NCBI RefSeq assembly: GCF_020184175.1
Contig: NC_065532.1
Span: 36,890,287-36,954,286 of the forward strand
Length of the DNA stretch: 64,000 bases
Source of the DNA: Aphis gossypii
Lineage: Eukaryota > Arthropoda > Insecta > Hemiptera > Aphididae
Direction: 5' to 3'
Of this stretch, positions 12,382 to 26,290 are shown one piece after another. The stretch's first letter is position 1, and every line of letters begins with the position of its first letter. The position numbers were made by a program, and so were the translations under genes. Below the pieces are notes generated by a model, which was given only the letters and a program-made list of their open reading frames with translations, had not been told where the DNA came from and made no database searches.

Positions 12382-14512
12382 ATAATATATATTAGTAAAA
12401 TCGTATAGAGTCCACTTGAATTCTATAAATGTATTTTTATACTATCTATATGCGTGTAAGCTATAAATTATAATTCATAAGTTATACACTAAACATATTA
12501 TGTGCTGTAGCGCAAGCATAACAATAGTTTTTTAATAGGCAATAGTGTTATTGTTTTTTTTCTTCACCATTTTATTACATAAGAAATGATAATTAACGGG
12601 ACATAGACCCACGTGCAAGTTTTCCTATAACAATTATAAGAACGAAGATCGTTCAACTCAATAGCTTGCATCTCCTATATCTAATTTATTTCGTTACTCT
12701 ATTCAACGGGTGCCATCGCACTCACGGGCTCGTCAATCAATGTCAGTTGTATTATAAATAATATTTTGTCTTTCGACATTCTAGCCTGATAATATTATAA
12801 TGGACGGAAATGAGGGAGGTGTGTAGTACCTACACACTGACATGCATGTACATAATCAATTTTTTTAAATCGGTTTCTTGGTACTGCATCCTCGCTAAAT
12901 GTGTAAACGTCAGACGAGTACAGGCTACAGCTAAATATAGAAAAACAATAATAACCATGGATCAGGTGAAGGGCGAAATTTTTTAAAAATGATTAATTAC
13001 GTTCACATACGAAAAAAATCAGCATTCGTATAACGAAATAAAACCATAGACTTAATACAGCTGTCGAATTATTTATCATTGCTTTCAAATTTACAATAAT
13101 AATATATTATGTACTACTATTATGATTCATGATTCGTAATACTTCGATGTGAGTTTATAGGGACGTAAATAACCTAACCAATGGACCAAATTTATTATCT
13201 TGAGACGTACCTTATTTGTTTTCATAATATATACATGACGTATATTGCCTGTAAATTAGAATATTTTAGAATACTGAGTGTCTGTGTTCTGCTGTAATGT
13301 ACTAACGACCAAATTCCTGTTTTGAGTGTCTAATTAACTAATATTGACAGCAAACCACTTCATCCAATGCCCTTAAATGTCTTTATTTATTGATTGTTGT
13401 TAGTAGTTTTTCCGTTTTTCCACGCTAGAAATGTAAATATGTTCGTATTTCACAAAATATACACAGTTTTACTTTTTTCTTTAATTTCACTATACTTATA
13501 TAAAGTGTTAATTTGAGAAATTTTAATTTATGTTAATTTAATACAATACACTTAAAACTTTTCGGTTTCGCCATTTATTTAATTGATTTAAAAAGTTTTA
13601 TATTAATAATTAAACCAGAAGTAAAATTATAAAAAGTTTTAGAAATATATATTGCAAAACTATGTTTTCCATTTGTTAAAATAATATTTTAGAACTATTT
13701 TATCATATACTTATTACTCAGTACTATAAAATATCTTTTAAACATTATTGCTATAAGTACAATTAAAGTTTGAATAAATATTTTTATTAAAATATATGAT
13801 AATGAATATTATCAAATGTATTATTATTATTATTAATATTTTAACTCTATAATAATAAAACTATGTTTGATACCTCAACATAAATTAAATTAACTTTAAG
13901 TGTTTTTTTATTTAATTAATGAAATAAATTAGAAAGAATAGTGAGTACTCATATAAATACTCAAATATAATATACATGTACGAGTGCCGAATAAATTGTG
14001 AAAAATCTCGGATATTTATCTTATTTTTGTATTTCGTAAAGTAAGAGATAATATGTATGTATAAATGTTAATTCATCCGTTTGGATAATCAATAGTACAT
14101 AATATAGGTACCATTTTTATAAATAGGAATTTGAAATCAAAATTTAAAATAAAAAATAAAACCTTTTTAAATTGATAGAATAGTTTTTAATTATTTACAA
14201 TACGTTGAAAATGCATCAGTTTAATTACCCGTAACATGGCGTATATAGTTGCACATTCTCACACATAATGTTGAGTAGTAAATGTACGGCTGTATAATAT
14301 ACAAGTTGGCCATGATACCGGGAACGACGTCACAGTATATACAATATACATTGTGTATTATTAATGCCTAAGAGAGTTCGCTAATTATTGTCATAGTTGC
14401 ACATAAATGTCGGGCAGGCGAATGAGGCAGATGGATCGAAGGGGTAGGTATAAATGACAGCTGCGGGCTAAAGAAACTCTACATCGCATTTGTAATGTCA
14501 TTTATATATCTC

Positions 14513-14577
14513 TCGTGTATATATATATACATATGTGTGTGTGTGTGTGTGTGTTGTGTGTGTGTGTGTGTGTGTAT
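14513..14577. repeat. Compound (AT)n/(TG)n microsatellite
   Basis: A short (AT)n run leads into about 40 bp of alternating GT, interrupted once by a GTTGT. Confidence 0.95.
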
Positions 14578-17500
14578 AAAAACTACAAATAACCAAGTCG
14601 TAACGCGTATGTATAGGTATACTCGAAAAAAGCGCACAATTTAAGATTTTTTAAAGGGAATAATATAAATTAGTTTTCGCTACTCCTAATTTAAATCTTT
14701 AATCAGTTTAATCAAAAAACAGATTATTTGTTATTATAAAATATATATTCATATATATATATACCAATATAAAAAATATTAATTGTTTCACAAACTTATT
14801 ATAAACTATAATCCAGTAGCGAAATTAAACACGGAGATAAAGGCGATTACTATCACAGTACGCCTACTACGTTTAACTAGATTCGTTCAAGCGTATTTGG
14901 TTCAATTTATATAATACCATTCTATGTTTTCAATTTTCAATTTAAGTAATAATTAATTTTTTCAACATAGTTCATTAAAATAAGGCTTAAAAAATAAATT
15001 AGAAACGGACGAGCAGAAATTGAACAATAGGTATATAGTGGGATAATAAATCATTACGGTATTCGACTAGATTCGTAGAAACATAGAATAAAATGTATAC
15101 ATTATCACATTAATGCAATGTGTCAGATATTTGTCACAATCGTTTTATTATGTACAGAGTACACCTATACGAATGTATTGGATAAACGAGCGATTAATGT
15201 TTAGATATATATACACACGTTCACCGACGGGCAATTGAAAGGTATGGAAAAAGTAGAACGTTTAAATCACGTGGAAAATATCTAGACAATAAATCCATAA
15301 AAAAAAGAATTTGCTCAGCTGGAGGAGACGCTAAACACGACAGTCGATCAACTTGTTTTCCGATTGTTTTTTTTTCTGTTGTATCCATATTGGGCTCGTC
15401 GGAATTGCATAGACGTTTGATGTCGAATAAAGTTTTTTCTACGTTTTATACCTGTTCCGACAGACTCACAGACTTAATAGAACACAATAAACAGACACTC
15501 GAGTATTCAGCCAGTATAGAGTGTCGTGGTGGTCAGAGTGATGTTTTTTTATAAGTTTGAAAAAAATGCATGCAGAAATTGTTTTTACATCGATTTTTTT
15601 ATTGATGGTAGGGTTACGTCGTGGGTGGTATCCGGATTTCATTCAATATCTTAAACAATATTGTACCCTAGTACTTATACCTACTGATAGCAGATAGATT
15701 GCCGGTTCACCTACATAGATTTTAACGATAAAAACTATGACACATGTTAAAAGTAAATGTGCTTGGTAATTTGGTATAGTCAGTGTTATATAATACACGT
15801 CATAACAAGTTAACCAAAAATTTCACTAATCGTGTTAGTGGTTATCCTGCGGACGTATTACTGAGAATATGAGAAATAATATGAATAAATACATTTTATT
15901 AAGTAAATTAATAATTCAAAGTACTTAAATACATACATAATGCGAAATTGTAAACAAATTACAAATTTTTAATTATGTTAGTTGAAGTTAAAATAAATAG
16001 GTATTTTACTGTTACATAAGCAATGCATACTAATTCAATGCCTACTTTGCTTACTCCAGAAATAGTATCGACATTGAAAACAAATCGATCAACTTTTAAT
16101 TTACTAAAATTTTTTTTCAAAATTTTTTAGAATATAAATGCAAGATGTAAGTAATATCAATGATTTTAAAATACATAAGCTATAAAGTAACTTGGAACGG
16201 TTGAAATATAAAACCACATTTTATGGTAGGTATATCTTACAAGTAAGTCAACTTTTAGTACTTATAATTAAATTTTTTTTAATATTAATTTTAAGTTAAA
16301 CAAATATATGCTATCAAATAATAAAATTTTTTATTTTACATAGAATTATAAAACAAATAATAATTTTAAATAATTTTCCATTAATTGAAAACGGTGGAAT
16401 AAAAGCTATGCACTAAAAATAATTGACATATATCTAATTCAAAAATTTAGGTATAGTGGATCTATATAGCTTAATAATTTAAAAATATTAGGTATAATGT
16501 ATACGTAATGATAATTAAAGAATACAGAAATTCCTGAGTTAAAATATTTCATAAATTTTGTTTATTTTTTCTTCACTAAATATGAAATTCTTTATCATAT
16601 TTTAATCGCATACACATAATACTGGAGTATTTAACAATTTTTTTCATATAATCTGTGGTGAGTAGGATGATTGGACCGTAGAAGTTACACAATGTATAAT
16701 ATAATATTATTATGATAGCCTGCTGTCTGCAGATAACACACTTAAGCTTGTATAAGTACTTACTAGTTACTACTCAGGAGTTAGGTTGACATAATGTCAC
16801 ATAAAATTAATTTAGAGTAAAAATGTTAACTATACATATATTCATAAATTATAAGTGATCTCTACAACAAACTTTGTTCTTTAATCATCCCGGACGTACG
16901 CTGAATACTGAATGTACTATTATTGTATAATATACTAAAAAATATATTAATACTTTCAGTAAATTATAAATTTATTATAGTTAGATTTTTTACAAAAATT
17001 TATATGAATTTAAATTATTATCACCAAGCATTAACCTATAAAACATGTATTTTATTCAATAATATATACTTAATAAATTGACGTACGAGATATTTATTGG
17101 TTCACTAATGTCAGGAAGGTTGTAAAAATATATATTATAATTATTGTTGTTATAAGTTAGACTTTTGTGTCTTTTTTTTATCACTATTTAAGTTACATTG
17201 TTTCAACTGTTTCAAGCCTATTAAATTGTGTGACCATAACACGATAGGTCATAAAATATAAAGTCTGAAAAACAATAAATGCATGAACATAAAAGAATAT
17301 GTATTATCCATAAGATTTTGGTTCAATATTAAGTTATTTATTGTTGAACACATATTAAACATAATATAAACTAGGTATAAATACACTTAAGATTTTACAT
17401 ATCTAGATTTTATAAATGACAACGATTCCTATAATTATTCTGACGTCGATCTTATTTTCATAAATTTTGAACCACTTTTAAATTAAATTTTGGTTGGCTT

Positions 17501-20500
17501 GTGTTATATTAATTTATTACATTATATTTCCCCGTGAGGATGAATCTAATTTTGAACATGCACTTTGATCATTCAAAGCATATTTTATGAATCATAGATT
17601 CATCAATGAAAATCATCAATTGAACAATATTAATTAATATAGGAAAAATGAGTGTCATAAAATAGAACAATTAAATTATGTGTTTTAATGGGCGCCTCTT
17701 TTAGATCCTCAGAAGATAGTATAAGAATAGAAGACATAATATTGATTTTTGCAACAAATATGCTTTTATTTATTAATTTTTAGATCTAAAAAGCTCCAAT
17801 CTTTAACTGCAAGGTTTTAATTTTGATATGAAATTGCATCTAGCTTAGGAGGGACAAAAGTAAAAGATTTTTAGTACTTTTTAATCGAATTAGGAAAAAA
17901 AATAACTAGAATAGGTATATACAAAAAACAATTTTTTTAACAAAATCGCTCCAGGTTTTTGTTGTAATTCTAAAAATAGTAACTGTAAGAAATTGAATGT
18001 TTCACAAACTACTTATACTGCAGGTATACTTACCAATGTATGATAAAATTGTTGCTTGTAAGAAAATTAAATTAAAATTTCCTTATGTTTTATTCAAACA
18101 ATAATGAAATAAGTATACAACTACCTAAAATATCAAAAGTACATATTATGCAATTTTAACGACACTGAATATTCATATGTAGAATACAGTGATTTATTCT
18201 CAAATGAGATTTTGTTATTTTGTTACAATTTAAAAATACCTTTATTTGGTAGGAATTTGCAAATTTTTAATTTGTGTACATTATTAACACAATTTGCATG
18301 TTAGCTTTATTATACGCCGTAACGCATTATTTCAAAACTCGGGAAATGAGGACGATGAAAAAAAAGATTAATAGAACTTTGTCCCATAATAAGTGGCAAA
18401 ATAAATATTTCTGATATTTTTAACTCAATAATTGATAACACTATATAGAAAAACTGCGTATTAATTAGTTACTACTTACTATTTAATAATTCAACTTTTT
18501 GTGCAACTTATCAAAAATTCAAAATATTTTATGCATGTATAACGTTATTCTTCGATGGAGTAATTATATATTATTTAAGCATTATTTATAATCGTTCGTA
18601 TAATGTATTTGGCAAAACTTTAAAAATTTCATAAGTAACAGCAGATATTTATATAATACATGCAATATAAATAATGTTGTATTTATTAAACGTTTACAAA
18701 ATATTTATTCAATCATTCTCAATAAAAAAAATACCGAGTATGATGATTATATTGTAATTCGGAGATTTTTATTCCAAATTTGAAAAATCGTAGATATATA
18801 CTTAATATACCTATGAATGTAGGAATAATCAACTTAATTATTTATGCTATAATTACTTACTATTACTAGTTGTAATGAGAAACTAATTTCATCGTGCAAA
18901 TTATTATGATATTTTGTAAAAATGGTCAGCGGATGGTTGGGTTTATAGTTTATCAAAATTAAACTGATTACCTAATAAGATATTCTTTTAATTCCACAGG
19001 ACATTGTACATAATCATTACACGGATACTAATTTAATAAATGTATTAATATAATAATTTATGTTTAAAATAACACAACAATCTTACCTATGCTTTAAAAA
19101 TTATGTATATAATAATATAATATAATATGTAATGATGTAGGTAATCTAGGTGAAAATGTAACTATATATTACACAATAGGTATATCCAGAAAAATTGAAC
19201 ACATTATTAGACGCTGATTGAAACTTGTAACATGAAATATTACTAACTATTCATTCACTAGGGATGACAAACAATTTTCTTACTTTGCTATTAAAAAAAA
19301 TATATTATCTGTATCATTCCATTTATTATAATAAGCATTATTATACAACAAGCGTACCTATATACAACATATATAGCATATATTCTTATTCAGTTTCGTC
19401 GGAAGCCACGTCTATAAGTTTTTATGCCTGTGAACGAACACGCCAAACACAAAGTATTCTGGGAAAATAGTCAGAAATATAATAATATTTCAGTCATTTT
19501 ATACATGTTGCTTATAAACATACAGACGTAGTATAAGTATACTATATTATATAAGCCAACAAAATTCATTTTTAATATTGAATTTAATATTTTTTATAAA
19601 AGAAATAAGAAAGACGTGAAGGAGCAATACACATTTGTATGAAAAATTCTCTTAACACTACCAAACAAAGTTTATGATATGAATTAAATCGATAAAGTAT
19701 ATAGTGCTATAATATAATTTAGATAACATTTAGCTTATAGAATTAAATATTAATAATCGTATGTTGTGTCTCCGTCTTACAAAGTTAATAACATACAACA
19801 TGGCAAATTGTATTACACAAAATTAATTTAGTTTGAATTAATCATCATTGTATATTGAAGGTAAGTATATTATCTGTGTAACATGTAAGTAATTTGTATG
19901 TTGAATTTTACGATACTTAAAATAGAATTTGTATGCTAGTCATAAGATGGCTAGGTTAGGTACATAAAAAATTACAATTTAAAAATTCATATAACTTACT
20001 TAAAATTTCTCTTGATTTGTTTACACGAAATTAATTTAAGTGATTTAAATATAATAATTGGCTAGTGTGCAGGGGATGCTAAAAAAATCAATTAGACGCA
20101 TTTTATACTCGAAAATGGATGATTGGTTTTAGAGGGTTTCATTTTAAAAGTCATGGGTGTTATTTTTGTGTATAGGAAGGTACCTTATGTAACATAGGTA
20201 CCTAACTCATAATATAATAAAAAAACTTTTACACTTCATTAAATACATTATAGTACTAATTTCTAAATATTGCATTCAATAAATAATTATTAAAAACATT
20301 TATTTTATGAACTTAAAATACATTTGTATTTTAAAAAAAAATTGCAAAACTGTTGAATTACATTTTTTCCAACTCTACAAGACCGTAGTTGTACTACCCG
20401 GGGGGTTCAGAGGTTCGAAATTCTTTTAAAAGTAAAAATATGTGACTAGAAATATATTGGCTAAAAGATTATGTACAAAAGGCGTAAGTATGTTATAAAA

Positions 20501-23419
20501 CATTTTTGACCCTTGGCTCGCTAAAATTTGTTTTCAGTAACATCAGTTACAGCTTTATAACTTTAGTCCATACGATAATCTAAATTAAAACATATTATAA
20601 GTACACGAAATTGTTTCAAAATACTTGTTCAATTTCTTTTTCTTTTATCAACATCTAAGAAATTAATACAACAGAAATTCCCAGTTAGAAAAAACTATAT
20701 TTTATATTAAGCTTTAAGAAATATTTTATTGCAAATGTTGCAATATATGCACTGCACATTGAATAAAATACTTACATGCAGGCTATAGTTGAATAACTAA
20801 ACTATTTTACTGGGTATATTTTAATATGTATATATATTATATATATTTATAATATGTGTCCATATGAAATATTGGTTGTAGAGATATAATTTACGTAAAG
20901 CATACACTCTTATAGCTATAGATAAGTATATCGCAATAATAATAAACCTATTTTAATTTTTTTTAAATTCTTACTGTGTGATTTTAATATACCTAATATA
21001 ATTAATAAATATGTATATAAAGCCGATGTCAAAAAAATGTTGTTCTCTTTATATTTTTATAACAAAAAGTATAATTTTAACAGAAACTGGAAGCAGTAAT
21101 ATTAAAGGTAACAACTTTAGGGTTAAAACAATTTTTCCTGAGCGTTTAAAAATTAAAAACTTCAACAAAATTAAAAAATCTATCAATACCAGGTACCTAT
21201 ATCTTAATATTATATTAATTAGTAATATTCTTTATATTTTTAAATGTATGTTATAATAAATACCAATAGGTATCGCCGGTATAAGTATTATGCATGTATG
21301 TGAAATTTTCCGATAACAGAACTATTAAATAATTTAAATTTTGTATAATTGTTTACAATAATTAATAATGTTTTTAGTAAAACACCAACACATGTTGTAT
21401 AAATCATTGAATTCATCTTTAAGTAACTCCCTATCCCCTTCCTATACTAGTCATTTTAAGACACTAATTAGTTCAGAAAACAACATTTAATACGTGGGTA
21501 TCTAATTGATGGATAAAATACATTATGGTAATAATTATAATACCTAACCTAATCTATATTATCATAATATGTTGTATGTAAATATTCAACTAATATTATT
21601 TTTGTGGTGTACCTAAATAAGAGTATTAACAGACGCTGAGAATTTTAAGGCAAATTTAACTATCTATACACATTATATAGAGATCTGTTAAATTCGTTGT
21701 ACATACTGTTAAAATGATTGTATAAAAAAACGGTAAGATGAAAAATGTTATGAATAACATATCAATACACATATATACAACTATAAAAGTATACCTAGTT
21801 GTAAAGACTGTATTGAATATTTACTGCAAATTAAAATTTACATAGTTAAATACATTTAATTGAGAATTATTTTGGTAAACTTTCATGCAGTAAATTCTAT
21901 GTAATCGTCAACGAGACACATGCATATTGTATTTAGAGAATTAAAATAAATCAATAGCTGCGTCCACTCTTCAACTGTGCTGCAGTAGATACTTAAAATA
22001 AAATTGTTGTATTCTCTACTAGCGATAGAACATTATCCTGATTACAGGTATATATAAAAAAAAAAACAATAGATTTTATTCATTATCATTTTTAATTTTG
22101 TTAGAAAAAGATAAACAGGATGTAAATGGCAATATGGCATAATATGTACTATAATACATAGTTAAAGTAATAAAAATAATATTATTTAATACCTATTTAT
22201 AATCTAATTTTATTTATTATTGAACAAAAAAAGAACATCAACAACAAAGGTTAATAGGTTTTGGTTTACATCGTTCTACACAATAATAATTTGTACATCG
22301 CTTATTTGACGACAGTGTCATAAATTGATGGCTCTTCAATCAAGTTGTTCAAATTAAAAATATTTTTTTTAGTTAAAGTTTAATAGCCCATACACTAGTT
22401 GAGCTTGCAGGAACATATCGTGTATTAATTAATAATATATAATATATCGTCTATTTAATGCACATTATAGTATTACACTGGGGACCAAAAAGTTCTGGTC
22501 GACTATGTGTCGACTTGAGACTTAATATTCCGAGTTCTAGTAAACAATTTAGGTTTTAACGTTAATGGTTTAAATTGATAGTATTAATTATTGTCAGAAC
22601 TTGTCCAAACCTGTATCGTGTTGTTCGATAAACGTGTAAAAGACATATCCGATCTCCGAATATTGTACACGCATAATATTATATGTGTATAATAATATAT
22701 GTATATTTTTTTTACGTATTGATTTTATTGAAAATACACGGAATTTCACGAAGGTAACGCCGTACAAGAATAATAATATACAAGCAAAGAATAAAGACCA
22801 TCATTTTTTCTGAGAACAATATTGAATATACAATGGAGCGCCGAGAAAATAGCTATGTATATATAGCGATCTGTATTTCTCTTTTGCAGGGTAGTTGGAA
22901 AATAATAATGGTCGATTATTATTTCAGCGTACCAGCTACCTACCAAGAAGCCATGTACAATGCAAGACGCCACTGCGCCACTATATATCGTGTACGCAAA
23001 AATAAAAACCAACACAACAATATACTCGTCGACGTCCATTCATACCGGCTTTTTCGCCAACACACACATATATATATATATAATTTATTTATTTATAAGA
23101 TCGGTCCACGTGCACTGTGAATTAAAAAACTGCGTGAGAAGGTCTCCGTAGTACACCTATTATATTATGTCTGTATACCCATTAAATTCACGGTACCGTC
23201 AATCAATATAATCATTACGCCGAATTTACACGGTCTCGTTTTAATTCGTTAATTACTCGCATATATTAATATAAATTTACAGGTGCGCGTTCGAGGTGCA
23301 TAATATATAATATATATATAGTGTATGAACTTTATCGTATGTTATGTATAATAACTACAAACGTCTTACGCTCGACGTACGATCGTCTGGAGTGTTCACA
23401 GCAGGTATGTTCAGATGGT

Positions 23420-23740
23420 AATTCAGTGGCGGCGGGATATAAAACAATTTGAAACAATCGCTTCATGTCCAATTAGGTGGGTGGTATAATTATGGGCCCC
23501 ACACGAGCACGTTCGGCGGGGCCCATTATCTTCGTGAAGAATAAATAACAAAAAAAAAAAATAATAATAATAATTATTGTAACACCTCAGCACTATAATA
23601 ACTGTCATGACAAATATTATAAATACTCTGATCTAATAAATTATTATATATTATCATTTTGGCGCAATAAAGGAGGAATGGCGGTAAAAATAGAAAAAAA
23701 TTTACAATTCGCTTCAAATAGTTAGCGCCGCCACTGAATT
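23420..23740. mobile_element. MITE with aattcagtggcggcg inverted ends
   Basis: The left end aattcagtggcggcg and the right end, whose reverse complement reads aattcagtggcggcg, form a perfect 15-bp terminal inverted repeat about 321 bp apart. The CAGTGGCGG core is of the kind seen in hAT elements. A GC-rich internal palindrome (gggcccc ... ggggccc) lies near 23493-23524. It sits about 200 bp inside intron 1 of the Ig gene. The flanking duplication is ambiguous (ggt on both sides, or longer). Confidence 0.7.
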
Positions 23741-23937
23741 GGTATAATATGACAATAATTTAATATAGTCGAAGAAAATCGACACGGACAAGACGTATAG
23801 GTTCTATTATTAGACAGACGGCGTTATATAACACGCACCGCCGTATATGATTTGGGGGCCGGGAGGTGGCACAGATCAGAACAAGGACCATCCGGAGGGG
23901 GGGGGGGTGAGGGAGATACTCGAGCGGGATTACTTAC

Positions 23938-24179
23938 CATTCGAGACTGAGGTATCTCTCGCCGCAACAGTGAAGCGTCTTGAACGAGTTGAGCGGCCCG
24001 TACTCGGTGGCGCTGAGTTCCTTGGTGAACCGGACGCCGGAGTACTGCCGCTGTGCGTCATCGACTTCCGGGAACAAGTTTTCGTCGCAGTACGCGGCAG
24101 ATCCGCCTCGGACCACGGACGCTGCGGCCAACAACAGCCGGAGCAGCGGCAGCTGCAGCAGACGGCCGACCGCGGACAT
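23938..24179 (-). CDS. Immunoglobulin-domain protein, exon 1 (signal peptide and first half of Ig domain)
   Basis: Minus-strand coding exon of 242 nt (80 codons plus 2 nt). The start is the ATG at 24179-24177; the frame runs upstream only from a GTG, so the ATG is chosen. Residues 1-28 are a clear secretion signal (MSAVGRLLQLPLLRLLLAAA followed by a short polar stretch ending in GGSA). The mature part contains Cys31 and an Ig B-strand region (TLHCCGERYLSLEW) with Cys71/72 and Trp81. The donor GTAAGTA starts at 23937 and splits the Trp codon TG|G, which is completed exactly by the exon at 8988. The product should enter the secretory pathway as a secreted or membrane Ig protein. The rest of the protein, including any transmembrane segment, is outside the window. 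Family not recognised. Confidence 0.8.
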
Positions 24180-24900
24180 TTTCGTGGGAAATACGCCGGA
24201 CCGGAACACGCGTTTGGAAAAAAAAAAGTCGCGGAAACGCGCCGAAGTCGTTGTTTTTAAACGGGACCCGAAACGGTCATTTCGACAGACGGCGCTTACG
24301 ACGGTCGCGATAGAGACGCGCCAAATGAACGGGGCGCGCGGGCGAGCGTTGACACGACGACGACGACGACGACCTCACTAGCACACACCGCACCGGTGAC
24401 TGACTGGCGAGTGGTGGTTGATCGTAGGTCTTTCGACTGTCGTATATAGTAACCGTAGACTCCGTCGCGGAGCAGTCGGCGCGCGATCACACTATAAAAC
24501 CGCTCTCCGGTTCCGCTCTCTGTACACATCCCCCCACCGCCGTTGCCCGTAGGTAACTACGGGTGATCACGCTCGAAGAGGCGGGTATCCGTCGCCGGCC
24601 GGGTTGCGCGCGCGCGCGGGCCACGTCCCGCCGCCGTCCACCAAACAATACGCGAACGCACACTTTGTATTTTTATTTTTTTACCGAGAATCCACCTCCT
24701 GCCCACTCGTCGTCGTCGTCGTCACACTTGTCCCACGTTGCTGACACCGCCCGGCCGATCGTCGACGATAAGGTACAACTTGTTGCCACCGCGATCATAA
24801 GGGTTCAAGCTCGCGCGAGTTGGGGCCCACGACTGTCGCAACAACTGCGCCTGCTGCAGACTCCTGCACAGTTGGTAGGTAGGTACCTATTTCTCCGAGT
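24180..24900. promoter_or_regulatory. CpG-rich island, probable bidirectional promoter
   Basis: A strongly GC- and CpG-rich block sits between the start of the Ig gene (minus) and the DUF4485 gene (plus). It carries (CGA)n at about 24355-24373 and (CGT)n at about 24706-24723. A TATA-like tataaaa lies near 24492-24498 on the plus strand, and a tatata stretch near 24444. Plausible plus-strand splice donors for a 5' UTR exon occur near 24770 (AAG|GTACAA) and 24872 (TTG|GTAGGTAGG). These could join the strong acceptor just before the DUF4485 start codon. Open frames here are Arg/Ser/Pro-rich consequences of base composition and are not called. Confidence 0.5.
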
Positions 24901-26275
24901 GTAAAGGCAAAAAGTCGTACCGTACAATTGTATTTTGGTCGTTATAATTTATTCGTCGAGTATCGACCGGTTAAAACGACGAGTGATTATTATTAATATT
25001 GATTAGTCACTCTAGACAAATATTACTCGTTTTTACTTCCTTCTTTATAATATTTACTCGACTTGAATAATTGCGTATTGTCATTCGATTTTTATTTTGG
25101 TTTTAAATTCTCGGAGATTTTTTTTTTGAAAATGTTCATGCGCACACCGACGTAATATATTATTAATAAATTACATCGGTTTATGAGATAAGTTACTTAA
25201 TATACAAAGCTTATGAGAAAGAAGAGTGGTTTATTTTATACGTTTCTTATAATATAAACAGAATTTATATAAACAATATATTATTATTGTGTTTGAATCA
25301 ACTCTTTGTACTTAAATACACCACAATGCAGTATGATTGACTCTCTGGGGATAGCAAATATGATGACTGGTGAATGTTTCTGAGAAACGAAGAGAATAAT
25401 AATATTGTTGTACATATTATAATAATATACTAGCATTATACTCCTATTCAGAGTTATACGTTGATCCCGACTACTATGTATATTTGATGGAAGGGAAAGG
25501 GTGACTCTATTAACTAAATAATATCTGAAGACAGTTTGTTCAAAGTTCAAAACCAACTTATAACTAAAATAGACCTGAACATACATACACAAGGTCTTTG
25601 TAATTTGCTGAATTCTATTAAACGTATATTAAGCCGTATTATTAAAATGGATTCTCCAAATAATCTGTCCCAAATTCTAAAACAAACTGAACTAATTTCA
25701 CAGTAATTCGATTCAATGGTGTACCCTTATGATTTGAATGAAAATACCCAACCACTAGTAATTAATGTTATACTTGATCTAAGAATATTACTGTATTACA
25801 TATAGTCGATTATAAAATGATTATACTTAACGTACCTATTGTATCTATTATATATATCATATATCAAACGTATAATTAATATGTTGTCAAGTGCTGAAGT
25901 GCGTCAACATTATAAAAATAAAAGTTGTATAATTATTATGATTTATGTTATAGTTATTTTTTAGTCACAGACCTCGGATACTCGATTAATTGTAAATTGT
26001 AATTTCAACATTAGATAAAATTATTTTCATAAAAAAATATCATGAATGCGTTTATGTATTTATGCGAACATCAAAATATAGTAACTACTGTTTACATTGT
26101 ACTTTGCAATTGAAAATAAATTATAAATACAATTGCGGCGTAACGTTGGTTTTATAGAGTGTATTTAGTTTTATACGTAAAAGCGCTGTCTACTGTGCGT
26201 AGGTAGACTATAATTCTGGACAGATATCATACAACTGAGTATTTTTTATTTTATATACGTTAGGTGATTTTTTAG
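24901..26275 (+). other. Probable 5' UTR intron of the DUF4485 gene
   Basis: This is an AT-rich stretch without a supported exon. It ends in a pyrimidine-rich acceptor (gattttttag, AG at 26274-26275) only 15 nt before the start codon at 26291. That suggests the first transcribed exon lies in the CpG island upstream. Confidence 0.4.
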
Positions 26276-26290
26276 TCAAACAGTGTGACA

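Larger units (their letters stand above)
8989..23937 (-). other. Intron 1 (about 14.9 kb) of the Ig-domain gene
   Basis: This is the non-coding DNA between two exons whose phases match exactly (TG|G). It contains several inverted-repeat elements (10406-11494, 11688-12381, 23420-23740), a (TG)n microsatellite at about 14513-14577, and a small GC-rich island at 9690-10016. No further coding exon could be supported. The remainder is AT-rich with short chance open frames. Confidence 0.6.

Noticed and set aside
15308..15430. Open plus-strand stretch (EFAQLEETLNTTVDQLVF...) in the Ig intron
   Set aside because: No acceptor or donor in matching phase; it runs through a poly-T tract coding for Phe and has no recognisable motif.
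22746..23120. Overlapping hydrophobic frames on both strands (for example MDVDEYIVVLVFIFAY on minus)
   Set aside because: A signal-peptide-like stretch is visible, but no partner exon, domain or conserved motif was found, and both strands are open only because of AT-rich composition.
23847..24381. Plus-strand frames of 86-137 residues over Ig exon 1
   Set aside because: They overlap the minus-strand exon, which has a signal peptide, an Ig core and a phase-perfect splice. Their composition is Arg/Ser low complexity from CpG-rich DNA.
24563..24904. 113-residue plus-strand frame in the CpG island
   Set aside because: Low-complexity Arg/Ser/Pro translation of promoter DNA; no domain and no good ATG context. 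Better explained as leader sequence.
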